A DNA stretch of 21,252 nucleotides from Sandaracinobacteroides sp041675905 (GTDB taxonomy: Bacteria > Pseudomonadota > Alphaproteobacteria > Sphingomonadales > Sphingomonadaceae), in NCBI GenBank assembly GCA_041675905.1, contig JBAYSX010000028.1:1-21252 (forward strand), given 5' to 3'. Of the stretch, positions 7,550-15,052 are shown in pieces. Under the pieces are notes generated by a model, which was not told the origin of the DNA, ran no database searches, and was given only the letters and a program-made list of their open reading frames with translations. Every line of letters starts with the position of its first letter. The first letter of the stretch is position 1. The position numbers and the translations under genes were made by a program.

Positions 7550-8902
7550 TCAGACGCGCAAGCGACCGCGCAAAAGACGAAAGCGCGTGATCAGACCGCT
7601 CGCTGATATCAGGCTGGCAACAATCACCGCTTCCACAATGCCGTTCAGTCCACGTTGCAGCGTTACGGCAAACAACCATCCCAACGGCAGCATCACCAGA
7701 ACATAGCTGAAACAATGCATCCCCGTGGGGAACCAGATGTCGCCGCGCGCCCGAAGGGCGTTGGCGGTGACAACCTGCGCGCCATCCAGCATGTAAAACA
7801 GACAGGAAAGCACCAGCGCGGCGGAAGCCATCGCCACCACCTCCGCTTCTTGCGTATAGGCGGCAGCCAGCATTTCCGGCGTCGCGAACACCAGGAGCGA
7901 CAATAAAAACAACACCAGCAACGTCAGTTTCATGCCCATGGCCCATGCCCCGCGGACCGCCGCTACATCTTTCGCGCCCACGGCGCGGGACACCAGCACG
8001 CCCGTCGCCGTGCCGATGCCAAGCGGAACCATGAACATGATAGAGGAAATATTCATCACCACGGCCCACCCTGCCACCACCAGTGTACCAAGGCTCGCGG
8101 CAACAAAGTTCAGTCCGGCGAAACTCCCTGCCTCGATCGCGAACGACAGACCGGACGCATAGCCGATGCGGCGCTGCTCGCGGGCGGCGCGCGGGTCGTG
8201 CGGGGCCTTTCTGAACACGCCCAGTTCATGGGCGCGCGGCCAGCGCCAGACATATAACGCCAGCATCAGCAACAGCGATGTGCGCGCCACGAGCGTAACC
8301 CAGGCTGCGGCAACCGCTCCCTCTACCGGAAAAGGCGAAGTTCCCGGCACCAGCCAGAGCGCCAGCGCCAGATTTACGCCATTGGCGATCCACATGGCGG
8401 CGGTTGGCACTGCCGGTTTCCCTTGCGCCTCCAGCCATAGCCACAGGCAATCGGCGACAAGATAGGGTGTCAGGCTCAGGGAAAAAATCACCAGCGCCCG
8501 CGAAGCGCCCGCCGCCAGTTCCGGTTCGAGGCCGATGCGATCCATGACCGGCGGCCCCGCGAAAACCAGTACCAGGCTGGAGCCAAGGCCCAGCCACAGC
8601 GCATAGGAAATGCCGCGGCGCAATACGGCGCCCGTCCGTTCCGGTTCTCCCGCGCCGATATGACGCGCGGTCAATACCTGCACGCCAAACAAGAGGCCAA
8701 GGGCCGCGACCAGCACTGTCATCGTTGGCGCCCAGCCCAGCGAATGATAGCCCAGTTCCACCGCCGAATATCGCCCGACGATGATGGCGTCCGTCAGGCC
8801 CATCATCATGATGCCCAGCCTGGACAATACCGATGGCCCCGCCAGGCGCAGCAGTTCCCGATAGCTCTGGCGGGAGGCAGGCAATTCCACAGGCTTTGTC
8901 AT
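7550..8902 (-). CDS. MATE-family multidrug/toxin efflux transporter
   Basis: A 450-aa inner-membrane protein with about 12 hydrophobic segments. Two MatE-like halves are recognisable: residues about 20-180 (RLAGPSVLSRLGIMMMGLTD, then GLLFGVQVLTARHIGAGE) and about 245-405 (NISSIMFMVPLGIGTATGVLVSRAVGA). MATE proteins export cationic compounds in exchange for Na+ or H+; the substrate cannot be read from sequence. The start is ATG at 8902, with an upstream TAGGG on the minus strand. It is transcribed alone, divergent from the Rieske gene and convergent with the suf operon. Confidence 0.93.
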   Translation of the reverse strand: MTKPVELPASRQSYRELLRLAGPSVLSRLGIMMMGLTDAIIVGRYSAVELGYHSLGWAPTMTVLVAALGLLFGVQVLTARHIGAGEPERTGAVLRRGISYALWLGLGSSLVLVFAGPPVMDRIGLEPELAAGASRALVIFSLSLTPYLVADCLWLWLEAQGKPAVPTAAMWIANGVNLALALWLVPGTSPFPVEGAVAAAWVTLVARTSLLLMLALYVWRWPRAHELGVFRKAPHDPRAAREQRRIGYASGLSFAIEAGSFAGLNFVAASLGTLVVAGWAVVMNISSIMFMVPLGIGTATGVLVSRAVGAKDVAAVRGAWAMGMKLTLLVLFLLSLLVFATPEMLAAAYTQEAEVVAMASAALVLSCLFYMLDGAQVVTANALRARGDIWFPTGMHCFSYVLVMLPLGWLFAVTLQRGLNGIVEAVIVASLISASGLITRFRLLRGRLRV

Positions 8903-9046
8903 CGCAGCGCCCTACCTGTCAGTCGCCGGAAACGAAAGCTGGACGGTGGTAACGCACTTGTCCGAACTATCACTATTTGCAGGGCGACGTTCCCGTTCCG
9001 TGAGAGGATGATGTACTTCCAGAGACATGTTTGCGAAAGCAGAGTC

Positions 9047-9053
9047 GAGGAGG
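9047..9053 (+). promoter_or_regulatory. Strong Shine-Dalgarno that sets the Rieske gene start
   Basis: GAGGAGG lies six bases before GTG 9060. It points to that GTG rather than the in-frame ATG at 9027, which would add 11 residues (MFAKAESRREI) and has no comparable site. Confidence 0.75.
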
Positions 9054-9059
9054 GAAATT

Positions 9060-10481
9060 GTGAATAAACCCGTTATTGCGCACCAACGGATGGGGACCAT
9101 GCCGGGCAAGGATGGTCTGGCGCCCGGCGAGGCCCGATGCCCCGGTCCATCGGTGCAGGAAATCATCCGTGGCGATGCCCATCCGGCGCCCGCCGTTCTC
9201 GCGCATGAACATTATGAGTTTCTGGGCGACGAGGACATTCCCTACGAGCGCTATACCAGCCAGGCTTTTTTCGATCGGGAGATGGAGAAAGTCTGGGGCA
9301 AGGTCTGGCAGTGGGCTTGCCGCGAGGAGCATATTCCCGATCCGGGCGATCATTATGTCTATGAAATCGGGCACCATTCCATCATTGTCGTGCGTACGCA
9401 GGATAATGGCATCAAGGCGTACCACAATAGCTGTCTGCACCGGGGCACGCGCTTCCGTTCCGAAGAGGGCTGCGGCCACACCTCCGAACTGCGCTGTCCC
9501 TATCATGGCTGGACATGGACACTGGAAGGCGAACTGAAATCCGTACCCTGCGCATGGGACTTTCCGCATGTGGAGCCGGATAATTTCAAACTTCCGGAAG
9601 TAAAGGTCGCGCTGTGGGGCGGGTTTGTCTTTATCAATCTGGATGAAAACGCCGAATCGCTCGAATCCTGGATGGGCGTATTGCCCGAACATTTCGCCAC
9701 CTGGGATCTCGACAACCGCTATGTCGAGTTGCATATGGCGAAGGAATTGCCCTGCAACTGGAAAGCGGCACAGGAAGCTTTCCTGGAAGCCTATCATACG
9801 ATGGAAACCCACCCGCAGTTGTTGAACGGCGTGGGTGACGCCAATGTGCAGTATGATATTTACGGCGACCATGTGACGCGTTTCTTCGCGGCTTTGGGCA
9901 TTTCCAGCCCGCATCTGGAAACACCCCTGACCGAGCAGCAATTGCTCGATTTGATGCTGGTGGGCGACCGTTCGGTGCTGGGTGACGATCTGAAACTTGG
10001 CGAAGGCGAAACGGCCCGCGTCGTTATGGCGCGTTATCTGCGCCGCGCTCTGGGCGAGAAATACAAGGCGGATCTGTCACGCTTCTCCGACGCGGAGATC
10101 ATCGACACGATCGAATATCATCTGTTCCCGAACATGGTGCTGTTCCCCGGCCTTTCCTTGCCGATGGTGTATCGCTTCCGGCCCATCGGCAACCATACGG
10201 ACCGCGCGCTGTTTGAACTGCTGTTCCTGCGGCCGCTGCCCGATAGCGGCGAGCGACCGGAACCGGCAGAGCCGGTGTTCGTGGGGGTGGAAGAATCCTA
10301 CTCCAGCGTGCCGGGCATGGACCCTGATTTCGGCGCGGTTTACGACCAGGATACGAACAATTTGCGTAACCAGCAGCGGGGCTTCCTGGCCGCCAAAAAG
10401 AAAGGCCAAACGCTCGGCAATTATCAGGAGGCGCGTATCCGCCACCTGCACCGGACGATCGACAAATATATGTCCAACTAG
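9060..10481 (+). CDS. Rieske non-haem iron oxygenase, alpha subunit
   Basis: A 473-aa catalytic subunit of an aromatic-ring-hydroxylating-type oxygenase. The Rieske [2Fe-2S] site is Cys125-x-His127 and Cys146-x2-His149 (CLHRGT ... CPYHGW). The mononuclear iron site is His246 and His251 in EAFLEAYHTMETHPQ, with Asp431 in YDQDTNNL as the likely third ligand. Such enzymes need an electron-transfer partner, yet no reductase, ferredoxin or beta subunit is nearby, so partners must be encoded elsewhere. The substrate is unknown; sphingomonads carry many of these for aromatic and terpenoid compounds. GTG 9060 is preferred for its strong Shine-Dalgarno site. Confidence 0.93.
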   Translation: MNKPVIAHQRMGTMPGKDGLAPGEARCPGPSVQEIIRGDAHPAPAVLAHEHYEFLGDEDIPYERYTSQAFFDREMEKVWGKVWQWACREEHIPDPGDHYVYEIGHHSIIVVRTQDNGIKAYHNSCLHRGTRFRSEEGCGHTSELRCPYHGWTWTLEGELKSVPCAWDFPHVEPDNFKLPEVKVALWGGFVFINLDENAESLESWMGVLPEHFATWDLDNRYVELHMAKELPCNWKAAQEAFLEAYHTMETHPQLLNGVGDANVQYDIYGDHVTRFFAALGISSPHLETPLTEQQLLDLMLVGDRSVLGDDLKLGEGETARVVMARYLRRALGEKYKADLSRFSDAEIIDTIEYHLFPNMVLFPGLSLPMVYRFRPIGNHTDRALFELLFLRPLPDSGERPEPAEPVFVGVEESYSSVPGMDPDFGAVYDQDTNNLRNQQRGFLAAKKKGQTLGNYQEARIRHLHRTIDKYMSN

Positions 10482-10483
10482 GC

Positions 10484-10507
10484 AATTCGGGTTTTTATAC
10501 CCGGATT
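10484..10507 (+). terminator. First stem-loop after the Rieske gene
   Basis: A nine-pair stem (AATTCGGGT against ACCCGGATT, one G-T pair) with a T-rich six-base loop starts three bases after the stop codon. No T-run follows directly, so it may be an RNA-stabilising hairpin rather than a terminator by itself. Confidence 0.45.
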
Positions 10508-10514
10508 GGCGATA

Positions 10515-10565
10515 TCAGGTCGGCGGTCAAATATAATAGATAACCAACCGCCGACCTGAATTTTT
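10515..10565 (+). terminator. Strong rho-independent terminator
   Basis: CAGGTCGGCGGT (10516-10527) pairs perfectly with ACCGCCGACCTG (10547-10558), plus one flanking T-A pair. TTTTT follows at 10561-10565. The 19-base AT-rich loop contains TATAAT at 10532-10537. It ends the Rieske transcript and separates it from the tad genes. Confidence 0.75.
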
Positions 10566-10617
10566 CTGCCTCGCAGACGTTATCCCCGTCATGCACGGTG
10601 CATGCAGGGAAAGGCGC

Positions 10618-11094
10618 GTGAAACTTCCGCATCCGACGGTCATGTGGCGTAAACTGGCTGCCGATAACTCTGGCGTGGCGGCGCTGGAACTGGGACTGTT
10701 GCTGCCACTGTTTACGCTGATATTTCTGGGGATCTTCGATACCGCGCGACTGGCGGAGCGATCCTGGCGTGTTCAGACGCTGGCGCAGAATGGCGCGATG
10801 GCTATCGCCGCCTTGCCGGAAATCCCTGCGGACGCCACCACCCCATTACCGGTGATCAATGTGGTGGATTTGATCGATCTCCCCGCCACCGCCAGCGCTT
10901 CTGCGCGGATATTTCGCGGGTGCGCGCATGCCACCGGGATTGCCGTTGCCCCCTCTCCTTTTTGCCCTGATGGCCTTCATGTTGCACCCTATGTAGAGGT
11001 GTCGGTGGTGATGACTGCGCCGCGCCTGGTGCAATGGCCTGACGAATTATTGACGCCCATTGTGCGGGGCAAGGCCGTGATGCGGGCCGGATGA
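10618..11094 (+). CDS. TadE-like pilus-assembly/pseudopilin protein (first copy)
   Basis: A 158-aa protein with a short basic N-terminus, then DNSGVAALELGLLLPLFTLIFLGIFDTARL (residues 16-45), the TadE-type segment: Gly and Glu ahead of a single membrane helix. The rest is a small extracytoplasmic domain with Cys102 and Cys116. TadE proteins are processed minor pilins of Flp/Tad adhesion pili. GTG 10618 is chosen for the AGGGAAAGG site just upstream (10606-10614); ATG 10591 would add nine unlikely residues, and ATG 10642 is also possible. The stop overlaps the next gene. Confidence 0.82.
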   Translation: MKLPHPTVMWRKLAADNSGVAALELGLLLPLFTLIFLGIFDTARLAERSWRVQTLAQNGAMAIAALPEIPADATTPLPVINVVDLIDLPATASASARIFRGCAHATGIAVAPSPFCPDGLHVAPYVEVSVVMTAPRLVQWPDELLTPIVRGKAVMRAG

Positions 11095-11480
11095 TGCGGG
11101 CGCGGCTGGCTGCGGATGAACGTGGCACCACGGCGGTTGAGTTTGCATTGATCGCACCCCTGTTGTTCCTGCTGCTGTTGGGCGGGATCGAAGGCGGACG
11201 TTTGTTGTTTGCAAGCGCAGCACTTCACCGCGCGGTTGGCCTGGCCGCGCGGGATGTGGCAATGGATGCCAGCGAAAACCCCTCCGCCGACATGGTAGCG
11301 CGGATGGTGGGAACGCATATGCGCGCGCTGGCCGTGCAGCAGCCCATCCCGGCAGATGCGGTGCGGCTGTCCGCAGGCAGCTGCGGCCTGGAGATCGCCG
11401 TCGCGTCTCACTATGCGCCATTGTTGCTCCCTGGCTTCCAGCCGGTAATGCTGCGCGCCGATTCTTGCGCGCGATTGTGA
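11091..11480 (+). CDS. TadE-like pilus-assembly/pseudopilin protein (second copy)
   Basis: A 129-aa protein and a clearer TadE match: ADERGTTAVEFALIAPLLFLLLL (residues 8-30), with Glu17 at the pilin-like position before one membrane helix, followed by a short periplasmic part with Cys98 and Cys126. ATG 11091 overlaps the stop of the first copy; ATG 11094 is equally possible. Its stop overlaps the GTG of the TadG-like gene (GTGA). Sharing little outside the helix with its neighbour, it probably has a distinct place in the same envelope structure (inference). Confidence 0.86.
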   Translation: MMRARLAADERGTTAVEFALIAPLLFLLLLGGIEGGRLLFASAALHRAVGLAARDVAMDASENPSADMVARMVGTHMRALAVQQPIPADAVRLSAGSCGLEIAVASHYAPLLLPGFQPVMLRADSCARL

Positions 11481-12565
11481 TACGTCCCTTGCTTGTCCGC
11501 CTGTATGCCGACGAAGGCGGGGCGACCGCCATCATTTCAGCCCTGTTGCTGGCGGTGGTGCTGGCTTTTGTCGGTCTTGGCTTGCATGCCGCCTCCGGGG
11601 TGCGACAACAGCGTGATTTGCAGCAGGCGGCGGATAATGCCGCAATCGGAGCCATGCTGGCGTTGCGGCGCGATGCGGGAGTGGACGTCGATATGGCCGC
11701 GCGCGCCTTGCTGCATGTGAATGGCGTGACGAATCCTCCACCCGGCGCTTCTACCCATCTGGACGACACTGTGCACATTGCCCTGTCAGCTCCATCCCGT
11801 TCGCCGCTGGCAGGCTTGTGGGGTAGCGAGGCCCGCCCGGTGGCGGCGCGCGCTTCCGCGACGCTCGTCCCGATGAATCACGCATGTTTGCTGGCCCTCG
11901 CCCCGCCCGCAACCGCAACCGTGCGGATCGATCGCCCATCCGATTTGCAACTCGATGATTGTGTAGCGTTACCGGCCAGTACCGATGCGCCCACCATCCG
12001 CATGGCCGACGCCAATCCCTGGAAAGATCAGGGATGGCCGCTGATCGGTGGCTGTCATTTCAGCGACTTGCAGGTCCAGACAGATGTCATATTGACCCCG
12101 GCGGGTGGGCCCGTCGTACTGTGCAATCTGCGCGTTGTGCCGACTGGGCGGCTGGTCCTCGCGGCGGGAACCTATGTCCTGCGTTCCGGATCGCTGACGG
12201 TGGAGGAAGGCGGCGAACTGGCGGGCGACGGCGTCACCATCTTTTTGGCGGGCGGAACGACGATGGACATCGCGCCAGGGGCGCGGGTGGCGCTGTCCGC
12301 ACCGCGCAGCGGATTTGGCGCAGGCCTGGTAATCGCCGGATCGCCTTATACCTTCGGCCGGAGTTATCTTACCGGAGGCGCGAGCCAGCATCTGGAGGGA
12401 GCCATTTATCTGCCGGCACAGGAACTCGTTTTTGCCGGCGGTGGTGATTGTCTGCACCTGATCGCCGCACGTATCCACATTGTTGGCCCCACCCGGCCGG
12501 GGAACGCCTGCGCTGAAACGGCGGTACGACCGATTATCGACCGCGTGGCGCGTTTGACGCAATAA
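11477..12565 (+). CDS. TadG-like pilus-assembly protein with beta-rich C-terminal domain
   Basis: A 362-aa protein. Residues 8-60 (RLYADEGGATAIISALLLAV ... RQQRDLQQAADNAAIGAM) are the TadG-type N-terminal membrane anchor. From about residue 135 the protein is rich in beta strands with regular Gly turns (GTYVLRSGSLTVEEGGELAGDGVTI, GAIYLPAQELVFAGGGDC), suggesting a beta-helix-like outer domain with several cysteines. GTG 11477 is chosen for the GTGA overlap; a TTG 12 bases earlier is less likely. It is the last gene of the tadE-tadE-tadG set and ends one base from the convergent nsrR stop. No tad core genes (secretin, ATPase, prepilin peptidase) are in view. Confidence 0.85.
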   Translation: MIRPLLVRLYADEGGATAIISALLLAVVLAFVGLGLHAASGVRQQRDLQQAADNAAIGAMLALRRDAGVDVDMAARALLHVNGVTNPPPGASTHLDDTVHIALSAPSRSPLAGLWGSEARPVAARASATLVPMNHACLLALAPPATATVRIDRPSDLQLDDCVALPASTDAPTIRMADANPWKDQGWPLIGGCHFSDLQVQTDVILTPAGGPVVLCNLRVVPTGRLVLAAGTYVLRSGSLTVEEGGELAGDGVTIFLAGGTTMDIAPGARVALSAPRSGFGAGLVIAGSPYTFGRSYLTGGASQHLEGAIYLPAQELVFAGGGDCLHLIAARIHIVGPTRPGNACAETAVRPIIDRVARLTQ

Positions 12566-12566
12566 A

Positions 12567-13010
12567 TCAGGGCTCGACGATTTCCGCCATTCCGAACAGG
12601 GTGGCCATCTGACGCTTCGGGCCGACGATATCCGCCAGCGTGTAGCCATCCAGGACGCCGATAAACGCGGCCATTGCCTGGCGAAGCGCCCCCGTCAGGC
12701 CGCAGCCGGGCGCAGCAATGCAACTGCCGCAATCGACAAGATCGTGAAAGCCACCCTCTGTGTGCCGCACCACTTCCCCGACATGGATCTCTGCGGCGGC
12801 CCGCGCGAGACGGATTCCGCCGAAACGCCCGCGTACGCTGGTCAGATAGCCGGCGTTCACGAGATCATTTACCACCTTCATCAGGTGGTTTTGCGAGATG
12901 TTATAGGCGCGGGCGATATCCGCGATGGAACAAAGCGCCTGCGCGTCCGATTGTGCGCCAAGGTACAACAGCACGCGCATCGCATAATCGGTGTACCGTG
13001 TCAGACGCAT
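12567..13010 (-). CDS. nsrR: NsrR-type Rrf2 nitric-oxide-sensing repressor
   Basis: A 147-aa Rrf2 regulator. MRLTRYTDYAMRVLLYLG at the start, and NHLMKVVNDLVNAGYL then RGRFGGIRL (residues 41-68) are characteristic of NsrR. Cys94, Cys97 and Cys103 should bind the NO-sensitive Fe-S cluster; E. coli NsrR has C-x4-C-x5-C, here C-x2-C-x5-C. NsrR represses NO-detoxification genes until NO damages its cluster. The start is ATG at 13010 (minus), preceded by GAGGG at good spacing; two in-frame upstream ATGs are less well placed. It is divergent from a globin/hmp operon with two NsrR-like boxes between, which strongly supports the call. Confidence 0.9.
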   Translation of the reverse strand: MRLTRYTDYAMRVLLYLGAQSDAQALCSIADIARAYNISQNHLMKVVNDLVNAGYLTSVRGRFGGIRLARAAAEIHVGEVVRHTEGGFHDLVDCGSCIAAPGCGLTGALRQAMAAFIGVLDGYTLADIVGPKRQMATLFGMAEIVEP

Positions 13011-13053
13011 AGCCATTCCCTCGTTCCTGCGGCATTCCGCCATGGGGGCAATA

Positions 13054-13072
13054 TATGTATTTTACTTGCATG
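13054..13072. promoter_or_regulatory. NsrR-type operator, box 1
   Basis: TATGTATTTTACTTGCATG agrees with the known NsrR consensus (GATGYATTTNAAATRCATC) at about 15 of 19 positions by eye. It lies between nsrR and the globin gene and could serve both directions. Confidence 0.7.
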
Positions 13073-13090
13073 TTTCAAACCAACGCCATA

Positions 13091-13109
13091 GATGTATCGA
13101 TAATGCATG
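13091..13109. promoter_or_regulatory. NsrR-type operator, box 2, overlapping a -10-like element
   Basis: GATGTATCGATAATGCATG also agrees with the NsrR consensus at about 15 of 19 positions. Its centre is 37 bases from that of box 1. It contains GATAAT (13099-13104), a good -10 match, and sits just ahead of the globin Shine-Dalgarno site, a position suited to repression. Confidence 0.65.
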
Positions 13110-13122
13110 ATTGGAGGCATTG

Positions 13123-13521
13123 ATGACCGGTGGTGCACAGATTGACGAAAAAGGCCTGGAACGGCTGGTGCACATCTTTTACAGCCGCGTCCGTGCTGAT
13201 GCGATGATCGGGCCGGTGTTCAATGACGCGATTGATGACTGGCCGGAACATCTGGAGAAACTGACGGCTTTCTGGTCGTCGGTGATGCTGGCCAGCGGGC
13301 GGTATAAAGGTCGCCCGATGCCGGCGCATCTGAAGCATCAACAGCGGATACGTCCGGAAATGTTCGAACGCTGGCTGGGGCTATGGGCTGAGACAACAGA
13401 TGAACTGATGACGCCGGAAGCCGCCGCCGCATTGCAGGAAAAGGCCGCGCGCATTGGTGAAAGCCTGCAACTTGCGTTGTTTTTCCGGCTGCGACCCGAT
13501 CCTCACAGAAAGGCCGCCTGA
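13123..13521 (+). CDS. Group III truncated haemoglobin
   Basis: A 132-aa truncated globin resembling group III (trHbP, Campylobacter Ctb-like). Features are LVHIFYSRVRADAMIGPVF (residues 15-33) with a likely B10 Tyr20, WPEHLEKLTAFWSSVM (40-55) with the distal-region His43, and YKGRPMPAHLKH (61-72), whose His69 is a candidate proximal haem ligand. FERWLGLW (81-88) is also typical. Such globins are linked to NO or oxygen chemistry. ATG 13123 has GGAGG five bases upstream. It is the first gene of the NsrR-controlled operon. Its stop shares a base with the next ATG. Confidence 0.9.
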   Translation: MTGGAQIDEKGLERLVHIFYSRVRADAMIGPVFNDAIDDWPEHLEKLTAFWSSVMLASGRYKGRPMPAHLKHQQRIRPEMFERWLGLWAETTDELMTPEAAAALQEKAARIGESLQLALFFRLRPDPHRKAA

Positions 13522-13793
13522 TGAGCATCCAGCCCTATGGCTCCAGCCCGGTTTTCGACGAAAACAGTTTGCCGGAAGCGCTGCGGAACAAGCACAGCAC
13601 CAAAAGCCACACCTGGGGCCGTTTGAACGTGCTCTCTGGCAGTGTGAAGCTGGTTTATCATGAGCCGGCGCGGGAAATCATCGTTACGCCCGATGCCGCC
13701 GCGCCGCTACTTCCCGAACAGCCGCATCATGTTGAAGTAATCGGTCCGGTGAAGATGCGGGTGGATTTTTACCACCAGGACCCCGACGCCTGA
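13521..13793 (+). CDS. DUF1971 small cupin-like protein
   Basis: A 90-aa protein of the DUF1971 family, a domain sometimes labelled tellurite-resistance related because it also occurs with TehB-like proteins. Family features are LPEALRNKHSTKSHTWGRLNVLSG (residues 18-40), the Leu-Pro-rich LLPEQPHHVEVIGPVKMRVDFY (63-84), and His25, His47, His69 and His70 as possible metal ligands of a small beta barrel. It starts at ATG 13521, overlapping the globin stop by one base. Its position between two globins suggests a role in NO or haem stress. No function has been read directly from the sequence. Confidence 0.82.
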   Translation: MSIQPYGSSPVFDENSLPEALRNKHSTKSHTWGRLNVLSGSVKLVYHEPAREIIVTPDAAAPLLPEQPHHVEVIGPVKMRVDFYHQDPDA

Positions 13794-13826
13794 ATACAAG
13801 TCAAAACGCCAAGGAGGCAGGATAAT

Positions 13827-15050
13827 ATGGCCCGAACTATTGATGAAAAGACGATTGCGCTGGTGAGAGCTACAGTACCGGCGCTGGAAGCGCACGGGCT
13901 GACGATTGTACGCGAAATGTATTCGCGGATGTTCCAGGATCCCAAAATCCGCGATCTGTTCAACCAGTCGCACCACCATGCCGACACAGATGATCCCGGC
14001 CCCCAGCCCCGCGCGCTGACAGCCGCAATTCTGGCCTATGCCTCCAATATCGACAATCTCGGGGCGCTCGCGCCAGCAGTCGAGCGGATCGCGCAAAAGC
14101 ATGTCGGCTTGCAGATCTTGCCCGAGCATTATCCCCATGTCGGGGCGGCGCTTCTCGGTGCGATCAAGGCCGTGCTGGGTGATGCCGCGACGGATGAAAT
14201 CATGGAAGCGTGGAACGACGCTTACTGGTTCCTCGCCAATATCCTGATCGCCCGCGAAGCGCGGGTCTATCACGAACTGGAAACGGCAACCGGCGGCTGG
14301 TCCGGCTGGCGCAATTTCACCGTCTCCAAACACGAGCGCGAAAGCGACATCATTACGTCGTTTACGCTGACTCCGGTGGATGGCGGACCGGTTATCAAAC
14401 ATAAGCCCGGCCAGTATCTCACTTTCTGGCTGGAAATTCCCGGCCATCCGCCGGTGAAGCGCAACTACAGCCTCTCCGCTGCCGCCAATGGCCGGGATTA
14501 TCGCATTTCGGTGAAGCGTGAACCGAAGGGCATTGCTTCGAACTGGCTGCATGATCATGCCCAGGAAGGCACGGTGCTGAAAGTCGCGCCGCCTGCCGGG
14601 GAGTTTTTCCTCACCCCCCATCCGGAGCGGCCCGTGGTGCTGCTGTCGGGTGGTGTCGGCCTGACGCCGATGGTGGCGATGCTGGAGACGCTGGCGGAAC
14701 GTTTCCCGGACGTGCCGGTGCATTATGTGCACGGCACCCAGGACGGTTCGACCCACGCCATGCGCGATCATATCCGGTCGCTGACCAGCAAACATGGTCA
14801 TGTCCAGTCAACGATCTTCTACCTGCAGCCGCGCGCGGAAGACACGGAAGGCAAGGACTTCAACCATAAAGGTCTGATCGATATGGACTGGCTTACAGCC
14901 CATACGCCGATCGAAGATGCCGATTTCTATCTTTGCGGCCCACGTCCGTTCCTGCGTAATTTCGTTGCCGGACTGTCGCTCGCCGGGGTGAAAGGCGATC
15001 AGATTCACTATGAATTTTTTGGCCCCGCCGACGAACTGCTGGCGGCATAG
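13827..15050 (+). CDS. hmp: Flavohaemoglobin, NO dioxygenase Hmp
   Basis: A 407-aa protein that converts NO and O2 to nitrate using NAD(P)H. The N-terminal globin domain (about 1-140) has Tyr32 (B10) in REMYSRMF and proximal His92 in IAQKHVGLQI. The FAD domain follows, with GQYLTFW (195-201) and RNYSLS (212-217). The NAD-binding domain has SGGVGLTPM (274-282) and ends YEFFGP. It aligns with E. coli Hmp along its length. An AAGGAGG site at 13810-13816 precedes ATG 13827. A 33-base gap from the DUF1971 gene holds an NsrR-like half-site, so it may have extra regulation. Confidence 0.97.
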   Translation: MARTIDEKTIALVRATVPALEAHGLTIVREMYSRMFQDPKIRDLFNQSHHHADTDDPGPQPRALTAAILAYASNIDNLGALAPAVERIAQKHVGLQILPEHYPHVGAALLGAIKAVLGDAATDEIMEAWNDAYWFLANILIAREARVYHELETATGGWSGWRNFTVSKHERESDIITSFTLTPVDGGPVIKHKPGQYLTFWLEIPGHPPVKRNYSLSAAANGRDYRISVKREPKGIASNWLHDHAQEGTVLKVAPPAGEFFLTPHPERPVVLLSGGVGLTPMVAMLETLAERFPDVPVHYVHGTQDGSTHAMRDHIRSLTSKHGHVQSTIFYLQPRAEDTEGKDFNHKGLIDMDWLTAHTPIEDADFYLCGPRPFLRNFVAGLSLAGVKGDQIHYEFFGPADELLAA

Positions 15051-15052
15051 TG

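Noticed and set aside
8903..9059. Divergent MATE/Rieske intergenic region searched for promoters and operators
   Set aside because: A TTGTCC at 8958-8963 has no -10 at proper distance, and no convincing palindrome was found. Promoters are surely present but cannot be placed.
10506..10537. TTGGCG ... TATAAT as a promoter for the tad genes
   Set aside because: The spacer is 20 bases, too long for a normal sigma-70 promoter, and the -10 lies in a terminator loop.
13794..13826. Promoter directly ahead of hmp
   Set aside because: The TTGACT-like element there is on the minus strand and has no -10 partner. Read-through from the globin operon explains hmp expression.
13707..14801. 364-codon minus-strand open frame opposite hmp
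   Set aside because: It is opposite an unmistakable Hmp gene, with no family motifs of its own.
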